Below, in pieces: positions 1 to 7,600 of a DNA stretch of 33,791 nt. Position 1 is the stretch's first letter. Each line of letters begins with the position of its first letter. The translations under genes and the position numbers were made by a program. The stretch covers positions 1 to 33,791 of the forward strand of contig DAOULH010000086.1 in assembly GCA_034420475.1 (NCBI GenBank), read 5' to 3'. Below the pieces are notes generated by a model, which saw nothing but the letters and a program-made list of their open reading frames with translations, made no database searches and was not told the origin of the DNA. Source of the stretch: Bin87 sp034420475. Its GTDB lineage: Bacteria > Chloroflexota > Dehalococcoidia > Lucifugimonadales > UBA3495.

Positions 1-1017
1 CCGGCGGGCTCGGACGACGACTTCCGCATCACCTCGGTATGGGGCTACTACGGCCTTGACCACTTCTTCGCCCTGGGTTCCGCGGTGGGCCTGTACGTGG
101 TCGAGCCGGAAGAGGGCTCGATGGAGCAGTTGATCCCGGCCAGCGAGGACCTGCGCCCCATCCAGGTGGCCCTCAGCCACGACGGCGAACTGCTGGTGGT
201 GGTCATGAGCGACGGGGAAGTGCGCCTGTACGAGGCCCACGACCTGGACCTGCTGGCATCGTCATCCGACGTTCTCGGCGATGAGATTGATCCCGGCTTC
301 TGGGGGCGGCCCCACGTGGCCACGGCGCCGGGCCACATCTTCATCACCGACTCCGCCGCCGGCGAAGTGATCGCCCTGGACGCCCACGACCTGGAGGAAG
401 CCGGGCACTGGGAAGTTGGGGGCAAGCCCACCAAGATCGCCTTCGTGGGCATCCTCGGCGAGGGCGACCATCCCGAAGAGGGCCACGACGACCACGGCCA
501 CGGGCACGGCGAGGGCGACCCCCACTTCTGGCAGAACCCGCGCATGGTGGTCCACTACGTGAACCGGATCACCAACGGGCTGGTCGAGGCCGACCCGGAC
601 AACGCCGCAACCTACCTGGACAACGCGGCGGCGTACATCGAGGAACTGGAGGCCCTGGACGCCTACATCGCCGACGCGCTGGCTTCGATACCCGCCGAAC
701 GCCGGGTCATGGTGACCTTCCATGACGCCTTTGGGTACTTCGGCACGCGATACGACGTGGAGGTTCAGGCCTTCGTGGGCGCCCACGCCGAAGACGTTTC
801 GCCCGACGACATCGCCAACGTCCTGGAACTGGTGGAGGATCGTGGCCTGCCCGCCGTGTTCGCGGAACCCCAATTCTCCGCCGACGCCCTGGAACAGGTT
901 GCCCGGGACACCGGCATCCAGGTCGGCATCATCCGCTCGCTGCCGGACGACGAATATCCGGATTACATCAGCATGATGCGGGCCAACGCGGATCAGTTGG
1001 CGCAATTCCTGCGGTAA
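1..1017 (+). CDS. Zinc-binding chimera: AztD-like beta-propeller end joined to ZnuA/AztC-type C-terminal lobe (5' partial)
   Basis: The frame is open from base 1 with no convincing start, so the gene begins upstream; 338 residues are visible. Residues 1 to about 148 look like the last blades of a propeller of the AztD type, a periplasmic zinc chaperone (motifs RPHVA, HIFITD, GGKPTKIAFVG). A His/Asp/Glu-rich stretch follows at about 157-176. The rest matches the second lobe of cluster A-I metal-binding proteins (ZnuA/AztC): DPHFW, FHDAFGYF at about 240 and FAEPQF. Two of the usual zinc histidines, in DPH and HDAF, are present. The N-terminal lobe that supplies another ligand is absent, and the late Asp expected near SLG appears to be Arg. 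It is probably periplasmic and involved in zinc handling. It may be a real in-frame fusion, a deletion between adjacent aztD and aztC genes, or an assembly join. A strong terminator follows. Confidence 0.75.
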   Translation, partial: PAGSDDDFRITSVWGYYGLDHFFALGSAVGLYVVEPEEGSMEQLIPASEDLRPIQVALSHDGELLVVVMSDGEVRLYEAHDLDLLASSSDVLGDEIDPGFWGRPHVATAPGHIFITDSAAGEVIALDAHDLEEAGHWEVGGKPTKIAFVGILGEGDHPEEGHDDHGHGHGEGDPHFWQNPRMVVHYVNRITNGLVEADPDNAATYLDNAAAYIEELEALDAYIADALASIPAERRVMVTFHDAFGYFGTRYDVEVQAFVGAHAEDVSPDDIANVLELVEDRGLPAVFAEPQFSADALEQVARDTGIQVGIIRSLPDDEYPDYISMMRANADQLAQFLR

Positions 1018-1053
1018 CCGGACCGGCGAAACGCCGAGACCTCCCGCTTTGCG

Positions 1054-1092
1054 ATCAGGGGACTTTCCGGAGTCCCCTGATTTTTATATTTT
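1054..1092 (+). terminator. Rho-independent terminator of the zinc-binding gene
   Basis: A perfect 10-bp stem (TCAGGGGACT at 1055-1064 with AGTCCCCTGA at 1071-1080) has a 6-base loop and is followed by TTTTTATATTTT. It lies 37 bases after the stop codon of the upstream gene. Confidence 0.92.
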
Positions 1093-1182
1093 CGCCCAAA
1101 TCGCTACAATGACCGGCGTACAGCGGTATCGGTAAGGGTTTACATTGTCACGGTATAAATTGCTGTCAACGGAGGGCCATCA

Positions 1183-1764
1183 GTGAGTCGCAGCATCACC
1201 ACCGGGATAATTGTGGCGTTCGTTGCCGCGGCAATAGTCGCGATCCTGGTGCTAATATTCCTGCTGACCAATCGATCTGCGTCGACCCACGCCGACCTTT
1301 TGGCTGCGGCGTCCATGACATCCCAGTCCGGCGACGCAATGGGCACGGTCAGGTTCCGGCAACAGCAGGACGTCGTGGTGGTCGCCTTGGACGTGAACGG
1401 ATTTGCCCCGGGCGGTCACGCGGTCGCCATCCACGCGGTAGGTAGCTGTTCTCCCGATTTTGCCGCCGCCGGAGACCACTTCGAGGCCGTGCCTTCCCGG
1501 GCCGGCTTCGTCCACCCCAACTGGAAACGCGACCCGATTCACGGAGAGCACGGCGGCGACTTGCCCAACATCTACGCCCACGCCGATGGATCCGCCCGGG
1601 CCGATTTCGTAACCGACGGGTTCACCCTCCGAGCGGGCCACGACCACTCAATATTTGACGCCGACGGCGCGGCCATCGTGATCCACGAACTCCCCCAGGA
1701 TTACGGCGTCGCCGAAGGCGATACCGGGGCGAGGATCGCCTGCGGCGTGATCGAGCGCAACTGA
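1183..1764 (+). CDS. Membrane-anchored Cu/Zn superoxide dismutase-like protein lacking a copper ligand
   Basis: 193 residues starting at GTG, six bases after a GGAGGG Shine-Dalgarno sequence. Residues 6-28 form a hydrophobic signal anchor, so the domain should face the outside. The rest follows the SodC fold: GSCSPDFAAAGDHF, GEHGGDLPN, IVIHELPQDY and GARIACGVI. Against human SOD1 numbering, H48 (H84), H63 (H99), H80 (H123), D83 (D126), H120 (H168), R143 (R184) and the disulfide pair (C89/C187) are kept. The copper ligand H46 is Ala82, and zinc ligand H71 aligns with Ala107, although H111 or H120 nearby could substitute in a longer loop. Bacillus subtilis has a known SodC-like protein missing copper ligands, so a non-dismutase or metal-binding role is possible. 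The gene sits just after a zinc-binding protein but behind its terminator. Family call is firm; activity is doubtful. Confidence 0.88.
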   Translation: MSRSITTGIIVAFVAAAIVAILVLIFLLTNRSASTHADLLAAASMTSQSGDAMGTVRFRQQQDVVVVALDVNGFAPGGHAVAIHAVGSCSPDFAAAGDHFEAVPSRAGFVHPNWKRDPIHGEHGGDLPNIYAHADGSARADFVTDGFTLRAGHDHSIFDADGAAIVIHELPQDYGVAEGDTGARIACGVIERN

Positions 1765-1873
1765 TATGGTCCGTGGCGGGCCAGCCTTGCGCTGCCCCTC
1801 TCGGACCCGCCGGTCATATCCAGCGGCGCTCTCCAACCTGAAGCAGCTAGTCGGCTGGCGCCCGCTTTGCTGT

Positions 1874-1903
1874 TGGATGGCAGCACGGCCGTGTTGCCAT
1901 CCA
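1874..1903. repeat. Near-perfect 30-base palindrome between convergent genes
   Basis: The arms TGGATGGCA and TGCCATCCA flank an inner CACGGCCGTG, giving an almost fully paired hairpin with one G.T wobble. It lies between the converging SOD-like and SDR genes, in an otherwise empty 189-base gap, and could act as a bidirectional terminator although there is no long T run. Confidence 0.6.
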
Positions 1904-1953
1904 GGGGCGGTTTACAGAGGACGACACGCTTCACGCCGTCAAATAGAGCCCCT

Positions 1954-2736
1954 CTATTGGGCCGTATAGCCCCCGTCGATCACCAGCTCGCTGCCCGTCA
2001 TGAAGGACGATTCCTCCGAGGCCAGGAACAGCACTCCGTAGGCAATGTCGTCCACGGTCCCGATGCGGCCGATGGGCGTGGCGTCGACCCGTAGCTGGCG
2101 CTGCTCCGGGTCGGACATCGTCCGCGCCGTCATCGCCGTGTCGATAAACCCCGGGTGAACCGAGTTGCAGCGGATGTTCTCGTCAGCATACTGCACGGCC
2201 GTGGACTTGGTCAGCAGCCGCACGGCGCCCTTGGAACTGGCGTAGGCCGATCCGGCCCCGGAGCCGGGCCGCGTGGCGATCATCCCCGCGATGGACGAGA
2301 TATTGATGATGGAACCGCCGCCCGCAGTGCGCATGGCCGGTATCGCGGCCCGGGTGCCCAGAAAGACGCCCTTGCCGTTCACGTCCATGATCTGATCCCA
2401 AACCTCCGTCGGCGCTTCGTGGATGCGCGGCGCGTTGACGCCGCCGATGCTGGTGCCGCCCACGCCGGCGTTGTTAACCAGGATGTCCAGCTTGCCGTAG
2501 CGATTGACCGCTTGGGTCACGGCCTCGGCCCACTGGTCCGCGTCCGTCACGTCCAGGTGCACGTAGGTAGCCTGGCCGCCCAGCTCTCGGATCTCAGCCT
2601 CCAGCTTCATCCCGTCATCGTCGAGAATGTCGCCGATGACCACGGCCGCGCCTTCCTGGGCAAACAGCCTGGCCTCAGCGGCGCCCTGCCCCCGAGCCCC
2701 GCCGCTGATCAAGGCTACCTTTCCTTCCAGTCGCAT
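1954..2736 (-). CDS. SDR family NAD-dependent oxidoreductase
   Basis: 260 residues, the usual length for a classical short-chain dehydrogenase/reductase. The Rossmann glycine motif GGARGQG is at 12-18, Asp36 after the second strand suggests NAD rather than NADP, NNAG is at 88-91, the catalytic serine is in INISS (147-148) and YASSK gives Tyr165 and Lys169. The Ser-Tyr spacing is a few residues longer than usual because of RPGSGAG. The C-terminal FMTGSELVIDGGYTAQ is typical of the 3-oxoacyl-ACP reductase/hydroxysteroid dehydrogenase-like group. The ATG is preceded by GGGAGG. Substrate cannot be read from the sequence. It is transcribed divergently from the Uma2 gene and converges with the SOD-like gene. 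Confidence 0.93.
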   Translation of the reverse strand: MRLEGKVALISGGARGQGAAEARLFAQEGAAVVIGDILDDDGMKLEAEIRELGGQATYVHLDVTDADQWAEAVTQAVNRYGKLDILVNNAGVGGTSIGGVNAPRIHEAPTEVWDQIMDVNGKGVFLGTRAAIPAMRTAGGGSIINISSIAGMIATRPGSGAGSAYASSKGAVRLLTKSTAVQYADENIRCNSVHPGFIDTAMTARTMSDPEQRQLRVDATPIGRIGTVDDIAYGVLFLASEESSFMTGSELVIDGGYTAQ

Positions 2737-2824
2737 GTCGAACCTCCCATGGTGTGATGTCTATCTGACGCCCATAGTAACCCAATGGGCTGCAACCCGG
2801 CAGTGGGGCAATCCACTGGTCGGG

Positions 2825-2830
2825 TATAAT
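2825..2830 (+). promoter_or_regulatory. Candidate -10 box (TATAAT) for the first Uma2 gene
   Basis: A consensus TATAAT lies 39 bases before the ATG at 2870, in the 133-base divergent region between the SDR and Uma2 genes. No good -35 was seen at 16-18 bases spacing, so the assignment is tentative. Confidence 0.4.
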
Positions 2831-2869
2831 CAACTCAACCGCAGCGCATGACGCCGGGAGGAACGCCGG

Positions 2870-3559
2870 ATGACCACCCCACAATCAAAAACCGTGCCGA
2901 CCACGGAACAGTGGGAACCATACCCCCATCTGGAAAAAGAAGAGAAGGATATGCAGCAAGGCTTTCCCGAGGAAGACTTGAGGGTCAAGTTGCGCTCGGC
3001 GCTTACCCCGGGCCGGCACTACCCTGTCCATCCCGACATTCTGATTGGCAGTGAAATCCCGATTTACTACGGCGACCGTGACCCGGTTACCCGTCGGTTC
3101 CCCAATGTGCGCCCGGATATTCTCATCGCCCTCAACGTTGATAGCTATGCCATCCGCCGCCGCGTCGGGTACGACCCGATACAGAACGGCAAGCCCCCGG
3201 ACGTGGTGGTTGAAATCGCCTCGCCCAGCACCCATCGCATTGATTCGGGTCGCAAGCGCGACATTTACCGGATGCTGGGCGTCCCCGAGTACTGGCGCTT
3301 TGACCCCACCGGCGGTGAGATGTTCGGACAAGCGGTTATCGGCGAACAGCTTGTAAGCGGGCAGTATCAACGCCTGCCCCTGCTGCGCTACGGCGGCGAC
3401 GTCGTGGGCTCCACCAGCCCTCTGCTCAACTTGAGCTTCCGCTACCAGGGGAACGAGCTGTTCACCATCCACGACCCGGCAACCGGGCAGGAATACGAGC
3501 ACCCGGAGCAGCGGGCCGCGCGCCTCGAGGAAGAAAACCGCCGCCTGCGGGAAAGCTGA
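2870..3559 (+). CDS. Uma2 family putative restriction endonuclease-fold protein (copy 1)
   Basis: 229 residues beginning at ATG, ten bases after GGGAGG. It matches the Uma2/DUF820 family, which has a PD-(D/E)xK nuclease core: RPD at 82-83 (Asp83), PPDVVVEIASPST with Glu115, a conserved Asp125, Lys129 in RKRDIY, and the family hallmark GVPEYWRFDP at 137-146. The C-terminus, about 212-229, is a short charged helix (RAARLEEENRRLRES) resembling a coiled coil. Biological roles are not settled for most members, which are abundant in cyanobacteria and Chloroflexota. A second copy with the same architecture lies at 29466-30155. The gene converges with the lactonase-family gene with only 25 bases between stops. 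Confidence 0.9.
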   Translation: MTTPQSKTVPTTEQWEPYPHLEKEEKDMQQGFPEEDLRVKLRSALTPGRHYPVHPDILIGSEIPIYYGDRDPVTRRFPNVRPDILIALNVDSYAIRRRVGYDPIQNGKPPDVVVEIASPSTHRIDSGRKRDIYRMLGVPEYWRFDPTGGEMFGQAVIGEQLVSGQYQRLPLLRYGGDVVGSTSPLLNLSFRYQGNELFTIHDPATGQEYEHPEQRAARLEEENRRLRES

Positions 3560-3584
3560 CGGCGGCGATTACCCGGGCAGGTGG

Positions 3585-4637
3585 CTAGTCCCCCAGCGTT
3601 GTGGCAAGCACCCACATCGGCCGCTCGCCTACGGAGTAAGTGCCCAACGGGGTCATTTGGCCGGAGCCTGCATCAACGCTGTACGAGGCCAGTTGCCCCG
3701 TCGCCGAACCGGCGGCGAACACAAACCGGCCGGAAGGATCCAGGCTGAAGGCGCTGGGCACAGCCTCGGTGGCGGCATGGCCGGCCGGCGTCAGGCGGCC
3801 TTCCGCATCAACCGTGAAGCTGGCGATGCTGTTGTGGCCGCGGTTGGGCACAAACAGCAGGCTCCCGTCCGGCGAGAACTGTATCTGCGAGCAGGTGTTC
3901 CGTTCGGTCACACCGGCCGGTAGCGTCGAGACGGTCTCGAACAGGCTCAGCCGACCCTCACCGTCGATTTGGTAGGAGGACACGCTGCACCCTTGCTCGT
4001 TGGAGAAGTACACCAGGTCCAGGCTGGGATGGTAGGTAAGGTGCCGCGGCCCGATCATGTCGGCCTGGTCCAGCGTGGCGGGCTCGTTGGCCGTCAATGA
4101 GCCCGTGGCGGAGTCGAACCGGAATTGGTAAATGACGTTCGGTCCCGGGATATTCTTGGGTGGTTCCAGGACGTTGTCCTGCACGCGAGCGATGTGCGGA
4201 ACATACGCGAAACGGTTGGACCGGTCGGTCATCATGGCATGGGCGCCGGTGTCGGTGTCCACCACCGAGGTTGCCGCCCCGCCCAGGCTGCCATCATCCC
4301 CCAGCGGGTGCACCGCCGCCTTGCCGTCGGCGTAATAGGACGACAGCAGGAAGCGGCCCGTGCGGTCGGTGGAAAGAAACGCCGGTTGACCGGGCGGTGT
4401 CACTGAACCGGTCTGGGTCAGTTCGCCGGTTTGCTGGTCAATGCGATGGCTGGTGATCTCCGGCACTTCGCGGTGGCCGGCGTACAGGGTCTGTCGGTCC
4501 GGGCTGATCGCCAGCAGGGACGGGCCGCCCGTTACCTCCTCCTCCCCGGCGATGGTCAACGCTCCGGTCGCTTCGTCCATGGTGAAGATGGACACCTTGT
4601 TGTCGTCCTGCGCTGCAACATACACATAAGTCGCCAT
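3585..4637 (-). CDS. Lactonase family beta-propeller protein (6-phosphogluconolactonase YbhE-like)
   Basis: 350 residues from the ATG at 4637, which has AGGAGG eight bases upstream. An in-frame extension much further upstream exists but overlaps the next gene and a repeat, so it was not used. The N-terminus MATYVYVAAQDDNKVSIF and repeated units such as LAISPDRQTLYAG, IQFSPDGSLLFVPNRG and FSLDPSGRFVFAAG are the seven-bladed propeller of the YbhE/lactonase family. Members include 6-phosphogluconolactonase, but many act on unknown lactones or none. There is no signal peptide, so it is probably cytoplasmic. It is the last gene of a long minus-strand run and is separated from the LLM gene by a MITE-like repeat. 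Confidence 0.88.
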   Translation of the reverse strand: MATYVYVAAQDDNKVSIFTMDEATGALTIAGEEEVTGGPSLLAISPDRQTLYAGHREVPEITSHRIDQQTGELTQTGSVTPPGQPAFLSTDRTGRFLLSSYYADGKAAVHPLGDDGSLGGAATSVVDTDTGAHAMMTDRSNRFAYVPHIARVQDNVLEPPKNIPGPNVIYQFRFDSATGSLTANEPATLDQADMIGPRHLTYHPSLDLVYFSNEQGCSVSSYQIDGEGRLSLFETVSTLPAGVTERNTCSQIQFSPDGSLLFVPNRGHNSIASFTVDAEGRLTPAGHAATEAVPSAFSLDPSGRFVFAAGSATGQLASYSVDAGSGQMTPLGTYSVGERPMWVLATTLGD

Positions 4638-4677
4638 TTTCACTGCCTCCTGTTTTTTACGTTGATCCAACCGCACC

Positions 4678-4769
4678 GTCGTTGCGAGGAGCGCAACGAC
4701 GCGGCAATCTCGTTGACGGCGAAACGATAGCTCGCATTGAGGAGATTGCCACGCTGCGCTTGCAATAAC
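4678..4769. repeat. MITE-like interspersed element, copy 1
   Basis: About 92 bases with inverted ends. The left end reads GTCGTTGCGAGGAGCGCAAC then GCGGCAATCTCG; the right end reads GAGATTGCC then GCGCTTGCAATAAC. The pattern of TTGCGAG plus GGCAATCTC ends in inverted orientation is the same as in the element at 5763-5869. It fills the gap between the LLM stop and the lactonase start. Confidence 0.75.
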
Positions 4770-4777
4770 CGGGTGCG

Positions 4778-5629
4778 TTACCGCAGCAGGGTTTCCGCCA
4801 TGCTCTCCAGCTGCTGGCCCATCTCCTCCTCGGAATCGGAGTGGTTGGGCCATACGCAGACCCGCAGCGCGCCGGCGTTCAGGAAGTCGTCCACGGTCTG
4901 GCGAGTGGTATCCGGAGCCTGCCCGAACACGGAGATGGTAATCGCCTCCGGATCCCGTCCGCGCTCGGCGGCCAGCGTGTCCAGTTGCTTGCGGCTGTCC
5001 TCGATCTGGCCGGGATTTGCCCGGTTGGGCAGCCAGCCGTCGCCATAGCGCACCACCCGCCGCAACACGTTGCGGGCGTTCCCGCCCAACAGTATCGGAG
5101 GGTGCGGATCCTGGGCCGGCTTGGGATACATGTACACCGGCGGGAAGTTGTAATACCGCCCGTGAAACTCGGCCTGGTCCTCGGTCCACAGGGCTTTCAG
5201 CGCGCCGACGGCCTCCTCGGTCTGGGTCCAGCGGTGGTCGAAGTCGCCGCCCATCATCTCGGTCTCTTCCCGGTTCCAGCCGGCGCCGATGCCGAAGACG
5301 AACCGGCCGTTGCTGTGGCGGTCCAGCACCGAAATCTGCTTGGCGAGGATCAGCGGGTTCCGCTCCGGCACCAGCGTGATCCCCGTGCACAGCTTGATCC
5401 TCTCGGTCACCGCCGCCGCCATGGCCAGGGACATGTACGGATCTGAGAAGTGGCGGTAGGTCCACGGGATCTCGCCGCCCGTGGCCGGGAAGGGACTCTC
5501 GCTGTGCACCGGCAGAATGGGATGCTCGTGGTACCAGATGGACTCGAATCCCAACTCCTCGGCCTTCTTGGCGATGAACGCCGGGTCGAGGGTGTAGGCC
5601 GGCAGGGGGACGATTATTCCTACGGACAT
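4778..5629 (-). CDS. LLM class (luciferase-like, probably F420-dependent) oxidoreductase, copy 1
   Basis: 283 residues, ATG preceded by AAGGAG. The TIM-barrel LLM family is shown by MSVGIIVPLPAYTLDP at the start, AEELGFESIWYHEH, IKLCTGITLVPERNPLILAKQ, GRFVFGIGAGWNREE at about 132-146, and PPILLGGNARNVLRRVVRYGDGWLP. These fit the subgroup of F420-dependent enzymes of the TIGR03619 type, but cofactor (F420 or FMN) and substrate cannot be decided from sequence alone. It sits in the same strand run as SulP and GMC genes but is bracketed on both sides by MITE-like repeats. A more divergent LLM paralogue lies at 20917-21945. Confidence 0.9.
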   Translation of the reverse strand: MSVGIIVPLPAYTLDPAFIAKKAEELGFESIWYHEHPILPVHSESPFPATGGEIPWTYRHFSDPYMSLAMAAAVTERIKLCTGITLVPERNPLILAKQISVLDRHSNGRFVFGIGAGWNREETEMMGGDFDHRWTQTEEAVGALKALWTEDQAEFHGRYYNFPPVYMYPKPAQDPHPPILLGGNARNVLRRVVRYGDGWLPNRANPGQIEDSRKQLDTLAAERGRDPEAITISVFGQAPDTTRQTVDDFLNAGALRVCVWPNHSDSEEEMGQQLESMAETLLR

Positions 5630-5762
5630 TGCCTTGCTCCTTTGCCGCGGCGTCGTGCTCGATCACCGCAATCGTTGCCAACGGTGTCTCGGAGTTTATC
5701 AGACCGCATCGGAAGTGGCAGTGGAATCCTGGCTAATGTGACTATTCAGCGTTCAGGAGGTT

Positions 5763-5869
5763 GTCATTGCGAGGCGCTTGCGCCGTGGCAATCTCGACGC
5801 TGTAGCAGCAACATCTCCTTCAAAGGGCTCCCCGCGCTAACGAGATTGCCGCGCTCCGCTCGCAATGAC
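5763..5869. repeat. MITE-like interspersed element, copy 2
   Basis: About 107 bases. The left end GTCATTGCGAGGCG continues to GTGGCAATCTCG, and the right end CGAGATTGCC continues to GCTCGCAATGAC, so the two ends are inverted copies. Each end can also fold on itself. The element lies between the SulP stop and the LLM start, the rest of that 282-base gap being featureless. Confidence 0.8.
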
Positions 5870-5911
5870 GCTTTCTCCTCAGTTCCGAACTGTTGCCGGT
5901 CAATCCCGGCG

Positions 5912-7567
5912 CTACCGTGCCTCGTCGCCGAGCAGTTCGCCGGCAAGTTCCCTGGCTGCGCCCAAATCGTCAACGAACCGTCCCGCTGGAAGCCGGCGGA
6001 ACACGTTCAGCGACCGCAGGGTCTCCTCCACGGAGCCGGAAAGGTTGAGCACTATACACTCGGTCTTCGCGGCCGCGGCCGCATCGCCCAGCCTTTCGAT
6101 GATCAGGGCCGCGCTGTCGTCCATGTGAACGGTATTGGAGAAATCGAAGATCACGACCTCGTGCTCCCGAATATCCGCGCCGACCATCCAGGCCAGTTCG
6201 TTGGCCGAGGCAAAGGAAAACTCGCCGCGCAGATCTACCAGCCCGACCCGTGCCTGGAACTGGTCCACCTCGTCGTCGCTGGAATTGTCGGCGAAAAACC
6301 CCCGTTCCAGCAGCGGCACCGAGATCACCTGACCCAGCTCACGCTGTTCCCTTGCCCGCGCGCGGGCGAATCCCGCCACGATCAGGCCGATGGCAATCGC
6401 CGTGATCAGGTCCACAAACACCGTGATGACCAGTGTGAGCAGCATGACCAGCAGGTACTCGCGCTGGACGTGGCGAATGCGGGTGATGAGGCGCCAGTCG
6501 ATGATGTCCCATCCGACCTTGATCAGGATGCCGGACAAGGCGGCCACCGGTATTGGCTCCGCGATCCAACCCAATCCCAGCACCAGGGCCAGCAGCACCG
6601 CAGCGCACGTCACGCCGGAGACGGGCGTAGTTCCGCCGGCCCGAACGTTCACGGTGGTACCCGACGGCGCGCCGGCGCCGGGCAACGCGCCCAGCACTCC
6701 CGCGCACACGTTGGCGATGCCCTGCCCGAACAGCTCCCGGTTCGGTTTGTGGCGGGTGCGCGTCAGCGTGTCGGCCAGCAGGGAAGCCACGAGGCTGTTC
6801 ACGGAGCTGATCAGGGCCAGCGTCAGCGCCGGCTGCAAGGCGGCCAGCAGCAGATCCGGCGCCAGGTTCGGCTGGTAGAGTTCAGGCAAGCCCTGCGGCA
6901 ATCTCCCGATAGTTGGTGCTTCCCGCAGCCACAGCGCCGCCATCGCCGTGCCGACGACCAGGGCCAACAGCGGCCCCGGCACGAACCGCCCCAGACGGCG
7001 CGGCCAGAACACGCAGATCGCCAGACACACCGCCCCAATTATGACGGCGTGCAAATTCAGACCGACCACCGCCTCCGGCCAGGCGCGGATGATGCCAATC
7101 AGACCACCAGGGGCAGGAGCGGCGCCCAGAAAAGGCAGCGTCTGGATGATTATGATGATGAGGCCGATGCCGGAGGTGAATCCGGCGATCATGGAATACG
7201 GGGTGTAGTTGATAAACCGGCCGACCCGCAGCAGCCCCAACGCAATCTGGATCACGCCGGCCAGCATGACGATGGTGAACGCTTCCGACGGAGTCTCCGC
7301 ATGCTGCGTGAGCACGATCATCATCGCCACCGTCATGGCAGCAGTCGAGTATGCGATCCGGGCCGGCGTTCCGCCAAACACCGACGCGCAGAACCCAACG
7401 GCGATCGCGCCGTACATGCCGGCTACCGGTCCCAGCCCCGTGGCGACCCCGTAAGCCAGCGCCATCGGGAGCACCGTCGCGGCGGTGGTCACCCCCCCGA
7501 ACAGGTCTCCCGACAGGGCGCGCGGGCTGTAGGCCAGGCGAACCGGAAATCGTCTAGTGCGGAACAA
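5912..7567 (-). CDS. SulP family anion transporter with STAS domain
   Basis: 551 residues. The start is TTG at 7567; an in-frame stop lies only seven codons upstream and no ATG or GTG start precedes the first membrane segments, so TTG is the best choice, though no clear Shine-Dalgarno is visible. The N-terminal two thirds hold the membrane domain (GVTTAATVLPMALAYGVATG near 25, TPYSMIAGFTSGIGL, NRELFGQGIANV, RAGGTTPVSGV). From about 430 to 551 is a STAS domain with VIFDFSNTVHMDDSAALII, where the DDS motif is at the usual regulatory position. Family members carry sulfate, bicarbonate or dicarboxylates into the cell; the substrate here is unknown. It follows the GMC gene by 33 bases, suggesting co-transcription. 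Confidence 0.93.
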   Translation of the reverse strand: MFRTRRFPVRLAYSPRALSGDLFGGVTTAATVLPMALAYGVATGLGPVAGMYGAIAVGFCASVFGGTPARIAYSTAAMTVAMMIVLTQHAETPSEAFTIVMLAGVIQIALGLLRVGRFINYTPYSMIAGFTSGIGLIIIIIQTLPFLGAAPAPGGLIGIIRAWPEAVVGLNLHAVIIGAVCLAICVFWPRRLGRFVPGPLLALVVGTAMAALWLREAPTIGRLPQGLPELYQPNLAPDLLLAALQPALTLALISSVNSLVASLLADTLTRTRHKPNRELFGQGIANVCAGVLGALPGAGAPSGTTVNVRAGGTTPVSGVTCAAVLLALVLGLGWIAEPIPVAALSGILIKVGWDIIDWRLITRIRHVQREYLLVMLLTLVITVFVDLITAIAIGLIVAGFARARAREQRELGQVISVPLLERGFFADNSSDDEVDQFQARVGLVDLRGEFSFASANELAWMVGADIREHEVVIFDFSNTVHMDDSAALIIERLGDAAAAAKTECIVLNLSGSVEETLRSLNVFRRLPAGRFVDDLGAARELAGELLGDEAR

Positions 7568-7600
7568 CGGACGCCGCCGGCTGATTTAGAATCGAAGGCT

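Noticed and set aside
1766..1969. 67-residue plus-strand reading frame after the SOD-like gene
   Set aside because: It spans a palindrome, overlaps the end of the SDR gene and has no recognisable features.
3585..5681. Single 698-residue minus-strand reading frame
   Set aside because: Only its last 350 residues look like a protein (the lactonase). The remainder is out of frame with the clearly real LLM gene on the same strand and spans a repeat.
4678..5869. CRISPR-like array
   Set aside because: Only two copies of an inverted-end element exist and they flank a gene; there are no regular spacers.
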